Source: Acanthosepion esculentum (taxonomy: Eukaryota > Mollusca > Cephalopoda > Sepiida > Sepiidae). From it: 64,000 bases of DNA. The stretch lies in contig OZ038500.1 of assembly GCA_964036315.1 (NCBI GenBank), positions 63,291,749 through 63,355,748 on the forward strand, written 5' to 3'. This document shows positions 1 to 10,145 of this stretch, piece by piece; the first letter of the stretch is position 1, and each line of letters begins with the position of its first letter. A model generated the notes under the pieces. That model was not told the DNA's origin. It worked only from the letters and a program-made list of their open reading frames with translations, and did no database searches. A program made the position numbers and the translations under genes.

Positions 1-960
1 TTTAACTCTGGTTTTAAACCGGATTTATGCCTAACTTTTTTGCTTAAGGTTAAAATCGAACTTATGCCTACCTTTTCGACTATCTTGTAAAATCGGACCT
101 ACGTTTATATTTTTGGTTCTCGTGTAAACCGGTTCTAGGCTTACTTTTTGAGATGAGGGTAAAATCGAGCCAATATCTACCTTTTTGAGTGTCTTGCGTA
201 AAACCGGACCTATGCCTACTCTTTTGACTCTAGTCTAAAACTGAACTTAGGTCTACGTCTTTGACAAGAGGGTAAAACCGGACCTATACCTACACTTTTG
301 ACTCTAGTCTAAAACTGAACTTACGTCTACGTCTTTGACAAGAGGGTAAAATCGGGCCTATACCTACTCTTTTGACTCTAGTCTAAAACTGAACTTAGGT
401 CTACGTCTTTGACAAGAGGGTAAAACCGGACCTATGCCTCGCTTTTTTAACTCTAGTGTAAAACCAGACCTAGGCTTTCTTTTATTTTTGACACGAGCGT
501 AAAACTGAGCAAATATGTACCTTTTTGAGTATCTTGCATTAAACCGGGCCGATGTTTACGTTTTTGAGTCCCGTGTAAAACCCTGTACTAAGGTCTACTT
601 TTTTGACACGATGGGAAAACCGAGCCAATATGTAGCTTTTTGAGTGTCTTGTATAAAACCGGACTTATGTCTACATTTTTCACTCTAGTGTGAAACGGGA
701 GAAAGGTCTACTTTTTTGACAAAAGGGTAAAACTGAGCCTATGTCTAATATTTTGAGCTTATTTTGTAAAAACCGGACCTTTATCCAACCTTTTTTAGTC
801 TAGTCTAAAACCTGACCAAGATATATTTTTTTGACTCTAGCGTAAAACACGATCTGTGTCTACAGTTTTGACTGTGGTATAAAACCTAACCTAGGTCTAA
901 CTTTTTTTTATTCTTGTTTAAACAGGATCTATGTGTGCCTTCATTGTTCTAGTGTAAAGC
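1..960. repeat. 37-bp degenerate minisatellite
   Basis: Head-to-tail array of about 26 degenerate units, continuing off the left edge. Each unit carries a core like TAAAACCGGACCTATGCC followed by a T-rich stretch. Between about 200 and 440 two 37-bp variants alternate (one with GACTCTAGTCTAAAACTG, one with GACAAGAGGGTAAAACCG), giving a 74-bp dimer. Elsewhere the units are too diverged for a clear higher order. No coding potential is seen. Confidence 0.85.
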
Positions 961-1470
961 GGGATGTATGTTAAAGTTTTTTTTTTATTATTTAATTGTG
1001 AGAAAATTTATTTTCGAGATTAAATAACCCAAATAGATAAAATGTCGATAAATTAACCCATCAAAATCTAACAATTGCATACCACTTCGTATCCTTTGAG
1101 GAAGAAATATCTATATAGATCAATGTTTCCAAAATAGTCTAAAAAGAATCTTTCTGTATTCTGGGATAAAGGGCATTATGTTTTTTTTTTTTTAAAGTCA
1201 GAATTCCTCTCATAAGAAATGATTTAACTACATTTAGATATTTGAATTACTTCGCTTCTATGCCGGAATTAAATTAAAAATGTCTGTGTACAAATCATGC
1301 ATCAGTGGAAAAATTATATTGGATTTCTTGAAGGCTTCTGATAGGACGTCAATTAAAAAGCAATTTAATGATGGGTGAATCTTTAATTCGCTGATGTGAT
1401 GAAGATGATTATCATTTTGAATTTCTTCAATTTAATACAACTACAGAAAATAATATTCCTAAAATAAATG
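961..1470. other. AT-rich spacer, nothing recognised
   Basis: AT-rich DNA with poly(T) runs between the minisatellite and an RTE fragment. No ORF, repeat or RNA fold was recognised. Confidence 0.5.
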
Positions 1471-1672
1471 TCTGCGAGTGCCTTTTGTACTTTATTGGCA
1501 GAGAATAAGCTGGTCTTGAATTCAAAAGCAGTACAGACAATGGCAGCTGTCCCAAAATTAAGAACCATCTGGAAAGACAAGAACATCTGCCAGAAATCAA
1601 AGATCTGATTTTTTTGTACGTTGAATTTTTGCGAGTCTTGTACATTGACAGCAGAATTACAGCGAAGAATGT
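1471..1672 (+). pseudogene. RTE-type LINE reverse transcriptase fragment
   Basis: A short relic of the region just C-terminal to the RT domain of an RTE-type non-LTR retrotransposon. One frame reads KLRTIWKDKNICQKSKI and then a stop; after a small gap it resumes with CTLTAELQRRM, matching the family pattern in which an interrupted YACESWTLTAELQRRI-type motif follows the thumb. The fragment has an in-frame TGA, a missing stretch and no preceding palm domain, so it is dead. It resembles the corresponding region of the longer RTE copy at 61.8-62.8 kb. The family call rests on motif recognition only. Confidence 0.55.
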
Positions 1673-1689
1673 AGTCGATATTAATAAGA

Positions 1690-4650
1690 TGATACATTAA
1701 TGAGTAATGACAAGATAATGACTAAAAATGAGTAATGATAGAGTAATCAGATATTACAGAACCATTCTAGATATTTTCTACATTGACGCAGTGCAAGGTT
1801 GCGCCAGACAATGAAAATAATGAGTAGTGATAGAATAATGAGATGCTACAGAACCATTCTAGATATTCCTACGTTGATGCAATGCAAGGCTCCGTCAGAC
1901 ACAATTAAAATAATGAGTAATGATAGAATAATTAGATTTACAGAACCATTCTATATATTCCCTACGTTGACGCAGTGCAAGGCTCCGCCAGATTCCATTA
2001 ATATAATGAGTATTGATAGTATGATGAGATGTTACAAAACCTTTCTAGATATTTCATACGTTGATGCAGACAAGGCTCCGCTAGACACAATTAAAAAATT
2101 AGTAATGTTAGAATCATGACATGTTAGAGAATCATACTAGATATTCCCTACGTTGACGCAGTGCTAGACTCTGCCAGACATAATTAAAATAATGACATGT
2201 TACAGAACCGTTCTAGATATTCCCTACGTTGACGCAGTGCTAGACTCTGTCAGACATAATTAAAATAATGACATGTTACAGAACCGTTCTAGATATTCCC
2301 TACGTTGACGCAGTGCTAGACTCTGCCAGACATAATTAAAATAATGACATGTTACAGAACCGTTCTAGATATTCCCTACGTTGACGCAGTGCTAGAGTCT
2401 GCCAGACATAATTAAAATAATGACATGTTACAGAACCGTTCTAGATATTCCCTACGTTGACGCAGTGCTAGAGTCTGCCAGACATAATTAAAATAATGAG
2501 ATGTTACAGAACCGTTCTAGATATTCCCTACGTTGACGCAGTGCTAGACTCTGCCAGACATAATTAAAATAATGACATGTTACAGAACCGTTCTAGATAT
2601 TCCCTACGTTGACGCAGTGCTAGACTCTGCCAGACATAATTAAAATAATGACATGTTACAGAACCGTTCTAGATATTCCCTACGTTGACGCAGTGCTAGA
2701 CTCTGCCAGACATAATTAAAATAATGAGATGTTACAGAACCGTTCTAGATATTCCCTACGTTGACGCAGTGCTAGACTCTGCCAGACATAATTAAAATAA
2801 TGACATGTTACAGAACCGTTCTAGATATTCCCTACGTTGACGCAGTGCTAGACTCTGCCAGACATAATTAAAATAATGACATGTTACAGAACCGTTCTAG
2901 ATATTCCCTACGTTGACGCAGTGCTAGACTCTGCCAGACATAATTAAAATAATGACATGTTACAGAACCGTTCTAGATATTCCCTACGTTGACGCAGTGC
3001 TAGACTCTGCCAGACATAATTAAAATAATGACATGTTACAGAACCGTTCTAGATATTCCCTACGTTGACGCAGTGCTAGACTCTGCCAGACATAATTAAA
3101 ATAATGACATGTTACAGAACCGTTCTAGATATTCCCTACGTTGACGCAGTGCTAGACTCTGCCAGACATAATTAAAATAATGAGATGTTACAGAACCGTT
3201 CTAGATATTCCATACGTTGACGCAGTGCTAGACTCTGCCAGACATAATTAAAATAATGACATGTTACAGAACCGTTCTAGATATTCCCTACGTTGACACA
3301 GTGCTAGACTCTGCCAGACATAATTAAAATAATGAGATGTTACAGAACCGTTCTAGATATTCCCTACGTTGACGCAGTGCTAGACTCTGCCAGACATAAT
3401 TAAAATAATGACATGTTACAGAACCGTTCTAGATATTCCCTACGTTGACGCAGTGCTAGAGTCTGCCAGACATAATTAAAATAATGAGATGTTACAGAAC
3501 CGTTCTAGATATTCCCTACGTTGACGCAGTGCTAGACTCTGCCAGACATAATTAAAATAATGACATGTTACAGAACCGTTCTAGATATTCCCTACGTTGA
3601 CGCAGTGCTAGAGTCTGCCAGACATAATTAAAATAATGAGATGTTACAGAACCGTTCTAGATATTCCCTACGTTGACGCAGTGCTAGACTCTGCCAGACA
3701 TAATTAAAATAATGACATGTTACAGAACCGTTCTAGATATTCCCTACGTTGACGCAGTGCTAGACTCTGCCAGACATAATTAAAATAATGAGATGTCACA
3801 GAACCGTTCTAGATATTCCCTACGTTGACGCAGTGCTAGAGTCTGCCAGACATAATTAAAATAATGAGATGTTACAGAACCGTTCTAGATATTCCCTACG
3901 TTGACGCAGTGCTAGACTCTGCCAGACATAATTAAAATAATGACATGTTACAGAACCGTTCTAGATATTCCCTACGTTGACGCAGTGCTAGACTCTGCCA
4001 GACATAATTAAAATAATGACATGTTACAGAACCGTTCTAGATATTCCCTACGTTGACGCAGTGCTAGACTCTGCCAGACATAATTAAAATAATGAGATGT
4101 TACAGAACCGTTCTAGATATTTCCTACGTTGACGCAGTGCAAATCTCTGCCAGACACCATTAAAATAATGAGTAATGATCGAATAATGACATGTTACAAA
4201 ACCTTTCAAAGATATTTCCAACCTTGACGCAGTGCAAGACTCCACTAGATACAATTAAAATAATGAGCAATTAAAGAGTAATGAGATGTTATAGAATCAT
4301 TCTAGATATTCACTACGTTGACGCAGTTCAAGGCCCCGCCAGACACAATTAAAATAATGAGTAATAATACAATAATGAGTTGTTACAGAACCATTCTAGA
4401 TATTCCCTACGTTGACGTAGTGCTAGTCTCCACCAGACACAATTAAAATAATGAGTAAAGATCGAATAAGCAGATTTTACAAAACCTTTCTAGACATTCC
4501 CTACATTGACGCAGTGCAAGTCTCCGCCGAACACAATTAAAATAATGAGTAATTATAGAATAATGTCATGTTATAGAACCATTCTACATATTCCTTACGT
4601 TGACGCAGTGCAAGGCTCCGCTAGACACAATATAGTTCCATTGTAAGACC
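1690..4650. repeat. Satellite array with 76-bp core and longer edge monomers
   Basis: Tandem satellite about 3 kb long. The shared monomer contains CAGAACCGTTCTAGATAT, CCTACGTTGACGCAGTGC and GCCAGACATAATTAAAATAA. Monomers at both edges (about 1735-2150 and 4100-4640) are diverged and about 93-95 bp long, because they retain an extra AGTAATGATAGAATAATG-like segment; the central monomers lack it. A 106-residue ORF at 1799-2119 is only the open frame of edge monomers and is not called a gene. Confidence 0.93.
2118..4168. repeat. Homogenised 76-bp satellite core
   Basis: About 26 nearly identical 76-bp units; successive GACATGTTACAG starts fall exactly 76 bases apart (2194, 2270, 2346 and so on). 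Units differ mainly at two diagnostic sites: GACAT or GAGAT before TTACAG, and TAGACT or TAGAGT before CTGCC. Around 3334-3700 these variants alternate, forming a 152-bp dimer. This is the pattern expected from recent unequal exchange in the array centre. Confidence 0.93.
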
Positions 4651-5183
4651 TCATATCCACCATCAATAGAAATTTGAACTGTTATGGATAAAAATTACTG
4701 CCATCCTACAAGGTACCACCTTTGGAATAAAAGGGACAATCAGTGGGTGAAATGGGCTGACAACGTTGCTGAGTGGTTTGGAAGAGTTTTCACAGGCAAT
4801 GGCAAACAACCAAAACATATGGGTAGAGCTTGTAAGGTGCTCAGCCACACCAGCTTGTCATGGGACATGATGATGCGTGTGACAGTTATGATTTCCATCC
4901 ACTTATCAATAGTCAGAAGAGCACAAATGAAAGTATGAATTAAAGTAAAAAAAAACAAAAAAAACATTGGCAAGTATAATTCTAATAGTCAGGATTGTTT
5001 ATACTAACATTACCTCCTTCTCTCTACATGCATCGACACTCAATAGCATTCACTATTAACACGCTCACAATGTGTTTTTAACGTGATTTGGAAATAAACC
5101 ATTCTTAAAATACTAGATACATACAAACCACAAACCAGAAATTCAATTAAAAGTAAAAAAAAAAGAAGAAAAAATCATCCTTG
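4651..5183. other. Non-repetitive stretch with one weak 84-codon ORF
   Basis: Sequence here does not match other parts of the window. An ORF on the plus strand (4684-4938, 84 codons, containing HLWNKRDNQWVKWADNVAEW) is not recognised; it has no signal peptide, membrane segment or splice context that I can defend. It may be a chance ORF or a transposon fragment. Confidence 0.4.
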
Positions 5184-5361
5184 ATAATAGCTAAAAGAAT
5201 AGCCGAAAGCGCTCAGACATGCATAATTTTTGAATAATTTTTACATATTTTGTGTCCAGAAAAGAAAACACTTCTACGAAAGCAAGAAAAATTAAATAAA
5301 AAGCTTAATCGCGGTACCCTGTCAGTCGTCTTCAATAAAAAGAGGGATTCCTGCCTAAATA

Positions 5362-5364
<3 letters not shown>
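5184..5364 (+). mobile_element. PLE-type 3' tail (family F2), copy 1
   Basis: About 180 bp shared with 39178-39337 and with 50280-50465, the last lying just downstream of the GIY-YIG region of the Penelope-like element. Shared landmarks are a short stem ending in TAGCCGAAAGCGCT, then ATTTTTACATATTTT, a run of AAGAAAAATTAAA, CCTTGTCAGTCGT-like sequence and a C-rich end meeting (TA)n. The TAGC-loop-TAGCCGAAAG hairpin looks like hammerhead stem II plus GAAA, but the CUGAnGA box is degraded (TTGATAA here). Confidence 0.55.

Positions 5365-5433
<69 letters not shown>
5365..5433. repeat. (TA)n microsatellite
   Basis: About 69 bp of pure TA, separating the F2 tail from the F3 element. Confidence 0.97.
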
Positions 5434-5438
<5 letters not shown>

Positions 5439-5672
5439 AGTATACGATTGGTGTATAAAGAATAAATTCCAATAACAAACAAATACTATTCTTAAAAGAG
5501 TGCTCTCAATACAGAGTAGAGCAAATATAATTATTTATTCGAAAATTATAATATAAAAATGTTATAAAATCACTACAAAAATAGCCATTTTGTTTCAGTA
5601 CTTCTGGTATCTTATCAAGTGATAAGACACCAGAAGTGCTGAAACAAAATGGCTATTATTATCGAATAAATG

Positions 5673-5674
<2 letters not shown>
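5434..5674 (+). mobile_element. Short (TA)n-bounded element (family F3), copy 1
   Basis: Begins CAAGTATACGATTGGTGTAT, shared with 51217-51465. It contains the GCTC...GTAGAGC motif at about 5502-5522 and then ATTTATTCGAAAATTATAAT, and ends in a strong palindrome at 5581-5656. No coding sequence. It lies between two (TA)n tracts. I infer a non-autonomous PLE- or retrozyme-type unit from its association with the PLE tail in both copies. Confidence 0.5.
5581..5656. repeat. 36-bp palindrome
   Basis: Left arm 5581-5616 and right arm 5621-5656, with a 4-base loop AAGT. Arms begin ATAGCCATTTTGTTTCAG and match except for two positions that become G-T pairs in one strand, as expected of a stem maintained or copied as RNA. 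A related palindrome with the same AAACAAAATGGCTA end occurs near 51.4 kb. Confidence 0.85.
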
Positions 5675-5754
<80 letters not shown>

Positions 5755-5763
5755 GATATATAT
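5675..5763. repeat. (TA)n microsatellite
   Basis: TA tract with a few AAA and AGA interruptions near the right end. Confidence 0.96.
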
Positions 5764-5939
5764 CCATGTGAAATGAGAACGAATAGAATCCAATTCAAAC
5801 GTTCGTTACATTCAATTACATTCAAAGCGGGCTCAATACAAAAGTAGAGCAATATTCTTTATTTTAGGATATTAGATCAAAAACATGTAAAAAGGCTACA
5901 CAAATAAAATCATGTTTCGATGTAATATCCTAAAATAAA

Positions 5940-5940
<1 letters not shown>
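5764..5940 (+). mobile_element. (TA)n-bounded element with hairpin end
   Basis: Carries ATGAGAACGAATAG, then CAAACGTTCGTTAC, then GGGCTCAATACAAAAGTAGAGC, the same order as in the minus-strand copy at 15727-15929. It ends with a hairpin whose 18-bp arms are 5857-5874 (CTTTATTTTAGGATATTA) and 5923-5940. No coding sequence. Function unknown; grouped with F3 by the GCTC...GAGC motif. Confidence 0.45.

Positions 5941-6006
<66 letters not shown>
5941..6006. repeat. (TA)n microsatellite
   Basis: Pure TA tract directly abutting the terminal inverted repeat of the Tc1-like element, consistent with TA target choice. Confidence 0.96.
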
Positions 6007-6011
<5 letters not shown>

Positions 6012-7272
6012 GTTGGACAAAATAATTGAAACACTTGTTAAATTCAAAGAAAATTTATTTAATATGGAGTTCGTCCTCCTTTAGCCTCCCAGACAGCTTT
6101 AATACGTCTAGGAATAGAATCATACAGCTTTCTGACTTCATCCAGAGGAATTTTCAGTCATTCTTCCATTAAAATCTTCTCCAGCTCATTACGACGCGAC
6201 GGTGGAGGATAGCGGCTCCTAACTTGTTGCTCCAAAATACACCACAAATGTTCAATAATATTGATATCTGGAGATTGGGGAGGCAACTACATGTGTTCTA
6301 GCTCACTTTCATGCTCTTTATACCAATTTTTAACCACTCGAGCGATATGTATTGGAGCATTATCGTCTTGGAAGATGCAGTCAACACCGGGAAATAGTCT
6401 TGGCCATTGGATGAACATGATCGCCCAAAATGTTCAGGTAATCTTTGCTGTTGATTCTACCATGCAGGGAAACTATTGGACCAAGACATTTCCATGATAT
6501 GGCGGCCCAAACTATCACTGATCCACCTCCATGCTTCACTGTTGGAAGAAGGCAATCAGGGTTGTAAGTTTCTTTGGACTGCCTCCACACATAAACTCAC
6601 CCTGAAGTTGGGAAAAAAGAAAAACTGGACTTGTTTGAGAATATGACTTGCTTCCATTGGTCTGCAGACCAGGCATTGTGATCTCTGCACCACTTCAACC
6701 TCTCTTGAATGTTGCGAGTGGAGAGAAGAGGTTTCCTCACAGCGGCTCTTCCATGATATGCAGCCTTATGGAGCTCATGACGAACAGTTTTAATAGAAAC
6801 TGGACTATTCAGATGATTATTCAACTCAGCAGACACTTTGGCCGCAGTAGTCCGATGATATTTCGCCACATTGCGTATAAATGCACGTCGGTCCCTGTCA
6901 GTAAGTTTGCAATTCCGGCCCGAATTGCTACGGCTGCTAGAGGTCTTGCCCTGTTTCTAGAATTGCGTCACAGTTCTTGCTATGGTAGCTCTTGAAAAAC
7001 CAAACAGTTCAGCAACCTTAGTGATCAAGGCTCCTGCCATGCGAACTCCAACAATTTGCTCTTTTTCGAACTCGGAGAGGTCACGCACTTATCTTAAATT
7101 TTACTAAATTCTAAAAATAAATAAGACAAAGACAGTAAATTAGATAAATAAACGTATTTACAGTAGATATAACCTGCAATTACGAAGTTTTAGTTAAAGT
7201 TCTTAATATAATAGGTCTTTGAAATATAGGAGTAGATTTTGCAACTGTCCCAATTATTTTGTCCAACGCCTG
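6007..7272 (-). mobile_element. Tc1-like (DD36E type) transposon, copy 1
   Basis: About 1266 bp with terminal inverted repeats: the left end reads TAGGGGTTGGACAAAATAAT, the right end reverse-complements to CAGGCGTTGGACAAAATAAT. TA flanks both ends; on the left the element sits at the end of a (TA)n tract. Its internal sequence matches the element at 24282-25550 along its whole length in opposite orientation. Both copies carry one defective transposase gene. Confidence 0.92.
6059..7088 (-). pseudogene. Tc1-like transposase pseudogene, copy 1
   Basis: Cut-and-paste transposase of the Tc1/mariner superfamily. Readable pieces run from AKYHRTTAAKVSAELNNHL (6597-6869) to SIKTVRHELHKAAYHGR and WCRDHNAWSADQWKQVIFS. 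The first catalytic Asp, in the motif FSDNSS of the other copy, is Asn here (IFSNKSS). A CGA-to-TGA change after PTSG breaks the frame near 6596, the start ATG has become GTG, and a TAG sits where the second copy has GAG after HM. The C-terminal part keeps PQSPDINIIEHLW with its catalytic Glu (reverse strand near 6255-6275). Clearly non-functional by several independent changes, mostly CpG-type or transition mutations. Confidence 0.88.
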
Positions 7273-7871
7273 TATATAATGAGTAATCAACATTGTTCGT
7301 TATAAATTAAATTGTGATCTGTGAGAAGCCACACAAATCAATAATAGTTAGTCACAAAAAGCGCATCTTTCGGTTACTTTGAACAAAATCAATTGTCATT
7401 CAGAAGTTAGTCATAATACTGAACATAGGAATCAGAATAAAATTGAGGTCTCTAGAAGAAATCTCTGCGAATGGCTGATGCTGCACAGTTCACGGTATAC
7501 ATAATATACATGGGGAAAAAGGAGCGTGTATATTCTGTCCTAAGGTGGGGATATATTTCTAACATAGCCTACTTTATATATCCAGAGTATTAACTCACGT
7601 AGCCTAACTTATTGATTGATCTCTTTGTTGTATTTTGGATGGAAAGTATAGTTGTAGGTTATTTAAAGCCTGAAAATATTTTTAGATTGTAAGAATATTT
7701 AGAGATAATCGTGATTTAATTATATGTCATACTAATTAACCCATAACTGGGGAGAAAATGTGAATTCATATCTTTTCCAATGGTCTGTGCGCGTAACTAA
7801 AAATAACGAACTCGACTGAAATTGGGACTTTTTTCAATTCCGATCCCTTATCAATTCATCCACATATCCGA
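7273..7871. other. Spacer, nothing recognised
   Basis: AT-rich sequence between the Tc1-like element and the 5S-like array. No ORF of note, no repeat match within the window. Confidence 0.5.
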
Positions 7872-7989
7872 GCTTACAGCACCTGCTATTCCCAAGCGGT
7901 TTCCCCCTCTAGGTATTGACCAGGATCGACGTCGCTTAACTTTGGTAATCGTGTGAGAACCGATGCTTCAACGTGATAGTGAAATAAGC
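7872..7989 (-). rRNA. Degenerate 5S rRNA-like unit 1 (pseudogene)
   Basis: Read on the minus strand, this matches 5S rRNA along its length: an internal promoter region like GATTACCAAAGTTAAGCGACG, then CTGGTCAATACCTAGA, GGAAACCGCTTGGGAATAGC and AGGTGCTGTAAGCT at the 3' end, corresponding to the 5S landmarks AAGCNNNGTCGGGCCTGG, GGATGGGTGACCGCC, TGGGAATACC and GGTGCTGTA. Many substitutions would break stems, so this is a pseudogene or a 5S-derived repeat rather than an active gene. Confidence 0.72.
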
Positions 7990-8009
7990 CACACCACCCG
8001 AACACCCAA

Positions 8010-8126
8010 GCTCTTAGAACTTGTAATTGCTAAGCGGTCATCCATCTAGTTACAGACAAGTTTTGACGTTTCTTAACTTGGGTAATTGTACGTGAGTCGG
8101 AGTTTCAACGTGATATGATCGTAAAT
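8010..8126 (-). rRNA. Degenerate 5S rRNA-like unit 2 (pseudogene)
   Basis: Second unit, most diverged. On the minus strand it keeps ACTAGATGGATGACCGCTTA, the 5S core GATGGGTGACCGCCTGG, and the head GTTTACGATCATATCACG comparable to GCCTACGGCCATACCACC. It is spaced about 137 bp from the flanking units, leaving a roughly 20-bp spacer. Confidence 0.65.
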
Positions 8127-8146
8127 CATATCACACGCACACCTAA

Positions 8147-8263
8147 GCTTACAGAACTCGATATTCTGATACGGTCACTCATCTACTTACTGACAAGGCT
8201 CGACGTTGATTAACGTAGGCAATCACACGAGAACCGGTGATTCAACGTTACATGGCCGTAAGT
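8147..8263 (-). rRNA. Degenerate 5S rRNA-like unit 3 (pseudogene)
   Basis: Third unit on the minus strand. It starts ACTTACGGCCATGTAACG, close to the 5S head GCCTACGGCCATACCACC, continues with TCTCGTGTGATTGCC and AGTAGATGAGTGACCG, and ends ATCGAGTTCTGTAAGCTT. A further 3' end (AAGCTTATAGAACC, 8282-8296) suggests a fourth, truncated unit. Confidence 0.7.
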
Positions 8264-8303
8264 AATACCACCCGCACATCCAAGCTTATAGAACCATCAT
8301 CTA

Positions 8304-9379
8304 TTGTCCGGCATTCACTGCCGTATTGGAGGATTGGTATTAAATAATAGTTCAGCATTATTTTTGTTCGTTTTAACGAAGTTCTGTTAAAAGCAGCTAT
8401 TCCTTTTCACTGTATTTATCAAATGTATTCATAAATCAAAACCCATTTAACTAAATCTACTTTCGATAAACAATATTCCTTCCGTCTGCTCATATTTAGG
8501 GAAACTCTTCATAATCTTTTTTTTTTTTTTGACGAATTTTATTTTGAAGAATTCAGAATTTGCAACTGCCAATTTCACTTTTGTTAAACGCATCGCGAAT
8601 TCATTTTCATTATTGAAGTCCGGTTTTTGGAAGCAGACGACGACGACAAAAGACGATATGGCAAGCGATGATTTCCTTTTTGAACGCAGGTGTATTGTTT
8701 GTGAGACATCGGTCAATATTTGTAAAAGCTGATTATCTCAAATCCCTCCATTTCTTTCCCCAACCAAATGATCGAGAGACTTTATTTGGCGAACACAGTC
8801 AATAGGTAACGCAACCCTAGCTGAGCAGATAATCGGACTGGAATGATAAGAACGTAAAGATGAATGAAGAAACTATTGGAATAAGAAAGAAAGCAAAGCC
8901 AAGAAACAAAAACAACAACAAAAATAATAATTTCTTCTCATCGTTCCAAGCAAAAAGATGATTAAAATGAAGTCAAATAAATCAGTTTCTATTTTGGACG
9001 GCCATTTTGGGCAAGAGAATCGAGCGAGTTCTTGGTGATATTGGTCATGGCGAATGGGAGAGAGGTAAGGCTTACAAAAATTAGAATTCTTAAATGGGAA
9101 GTTCCCCCCTCGGGTGCGTGGGGAACCGGGTAGAGAAAATGAAAGAAATATTTTCAGGGCTCGGGAAACTCATTTCTTTCTCATAATGAACACTTTCCTA
9201 TCATTTTCAAAAATGGTGCTGGCTTTTATACTATCTATCTCGAGCTAATATTTTCTTATTTATAGATGGTGATAGGCGTATCTCATCTGTTGTGTAATGG
9301 AAAAAGCAACTATTAGGTAAACTCTTTATAAACAACGGTCTTTCAAAAATCTAAGATCAACGGTGAAATTTTAAATTAC

Positions 9380-9383
<4 letters not shown>
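8304..9383. other. Spacer with no supported gene
   Basis: Mixed-composition sequence. ORFs of 67-89 codons at 8447-8732 on both strands are not recognised and look like chance. Near 9047 ATGGCGAATGGGAGAGAG is followed by GTAAGG, which could be a short first exon with a splice donor, but no partner exon is seen. Confidence 0.4.

Positions 9384-9426
<43 letters not shown>
9384..9426. repeat. (GA)n microsatellite
   Basis: About 20 AG dinucleotides. Confidence 0.95.
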
Positions 9427-9429
<3 letters not shown>

Positions 9430-9536
9430 TAATCCTGAAATACCCCAAAACTGCAGCATTTTGCATTTGTTTTGTTAGAAAGTGAAAATTTAGCGGTATT
9501 GATATAAATCGCTAAACGTTTGCATAATATATATAT

Positions 9537-9951
9537 TTTAAAGACATTTTTATGTTTAACATTCTTTTTATAGATACAAGTATTTAAGTAAATGCTCTGT
9601 TTTTATAATAAACAGTATTAAATAACATTTACCGTCCTGAATGTCCGAGAAATTTTCATAGAAAATATTCGTCCACCGACAGGATTCGAACCTATATCCT
9701 ATACGGAACCGTCATATACCCTGACGTGCCTTAACCGATTCGGCCACTGAGGATCGTTGGGTTGGCAAGGTCGAATTTACTGCTTATAAACTTCAATCTT
9801 CCACGAATCTCTCGTGTACATTTAGAACTGCTCATGGCGTATCAAATGTAAACAAATGACGTCACACATTATGAAATTGACAAAGTCCGACAATTATTTA
9901 AAGACATTTTTATGTTTAACATTCTTTTTATAGATACAAGTATTTAAGTGT
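9537..9951 (-). mobile_element. tRNA-bearing terminally redundant element, copy 1
   Basis: A 415-bp element read on the minus strand. Its two ends are direct repeats of about 52 bp (9539-9592 and 9899-9950), so the insertion is about 1.15 copies of a 358-bp unit. A type II tRNA-like fold lies in the middle. The right flank is (TA)n and the left flank a short TATA run. It is more than 95 percent identical by eye to the plus-strand copy at 13126-13538. No protein coding. The redundancy is what a rolling or multimeric RNA template, as in retrozymes, would leave. This is inference. Confidence 0.8.
9671..9755 (-). tRNA. tRNA-like sequence (type II, Ser/Leu-like), pseudogene
   Basis: On the minus strand: D-arm region TGGCCGAATCGGTTAAGGC (A box), anticodon stem CGTCA/TGACG closing a 7-base loop GGGTATA, a long variable arm, and a T arm with TTCGAAT (B box). 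The acceptor stem is badly mismatched and position 33 is G, not U, so it is unlikely to be a working tRNA. It is the internal part of the surrounding element. Confidence 0.65.
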
Positions 9952-9975
9952 ATATATATATATATATATATATAT
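9951..9975. repeat. (TA)n microsatellite
   Basis: Short TA tract at the end of the tRNA-bearing element. Confidence 0.9.
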
Positions 9976-9989
9976 TTAGTAGCGTCGAT

Positions 9990-10145
9990 TGGGCACTTCT
10001 ATGCAGTGTAATGATCAGAAAGCTTGTTTCGCTAGATCCGTTACAACTGATTACAATTGTAAGTTCACTGTTACATACTCTCGGCATTGTACCACAGCTA
10101 AGCAACGCTTAAAAATTATTTTGCCGCAATTGTTTCACTTGTAGC
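9990..10145 (+). mobile_element. tRNA-derived SINE, diverged copy
   Basis: Diverged relative of the 152-bp units at 56365-56965: GGGCACTTCTATGCAGTGTA, AGCTTGTTTCGCTAGATC, GTTACAACTG, then TCTCGGCATTGTACCACAGC and CTAAGCAACGCTTA match the same landmarks in order. The B box is degraded. Single unit. Confidence 0.55.

Noticed and set aside
4684..4938. 84-codon ORF with a Trp-rich segment as a small gene
   Set aside because: No recognisable family, no splice or promoter evidence; kept only as a note in the spacer entry.
7872..8263. Functional 5S rRNA genes
   Set aside because: Too many substitutions in stems, and spacers are too short for an active 5S cluster.
9040..9072. Possible first exon ATGGCGAATGGGAGAGAG before GTAAGG
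   Set aside because: Only six codons, with no acceptor or downstream exon identified; a chance match is likely.
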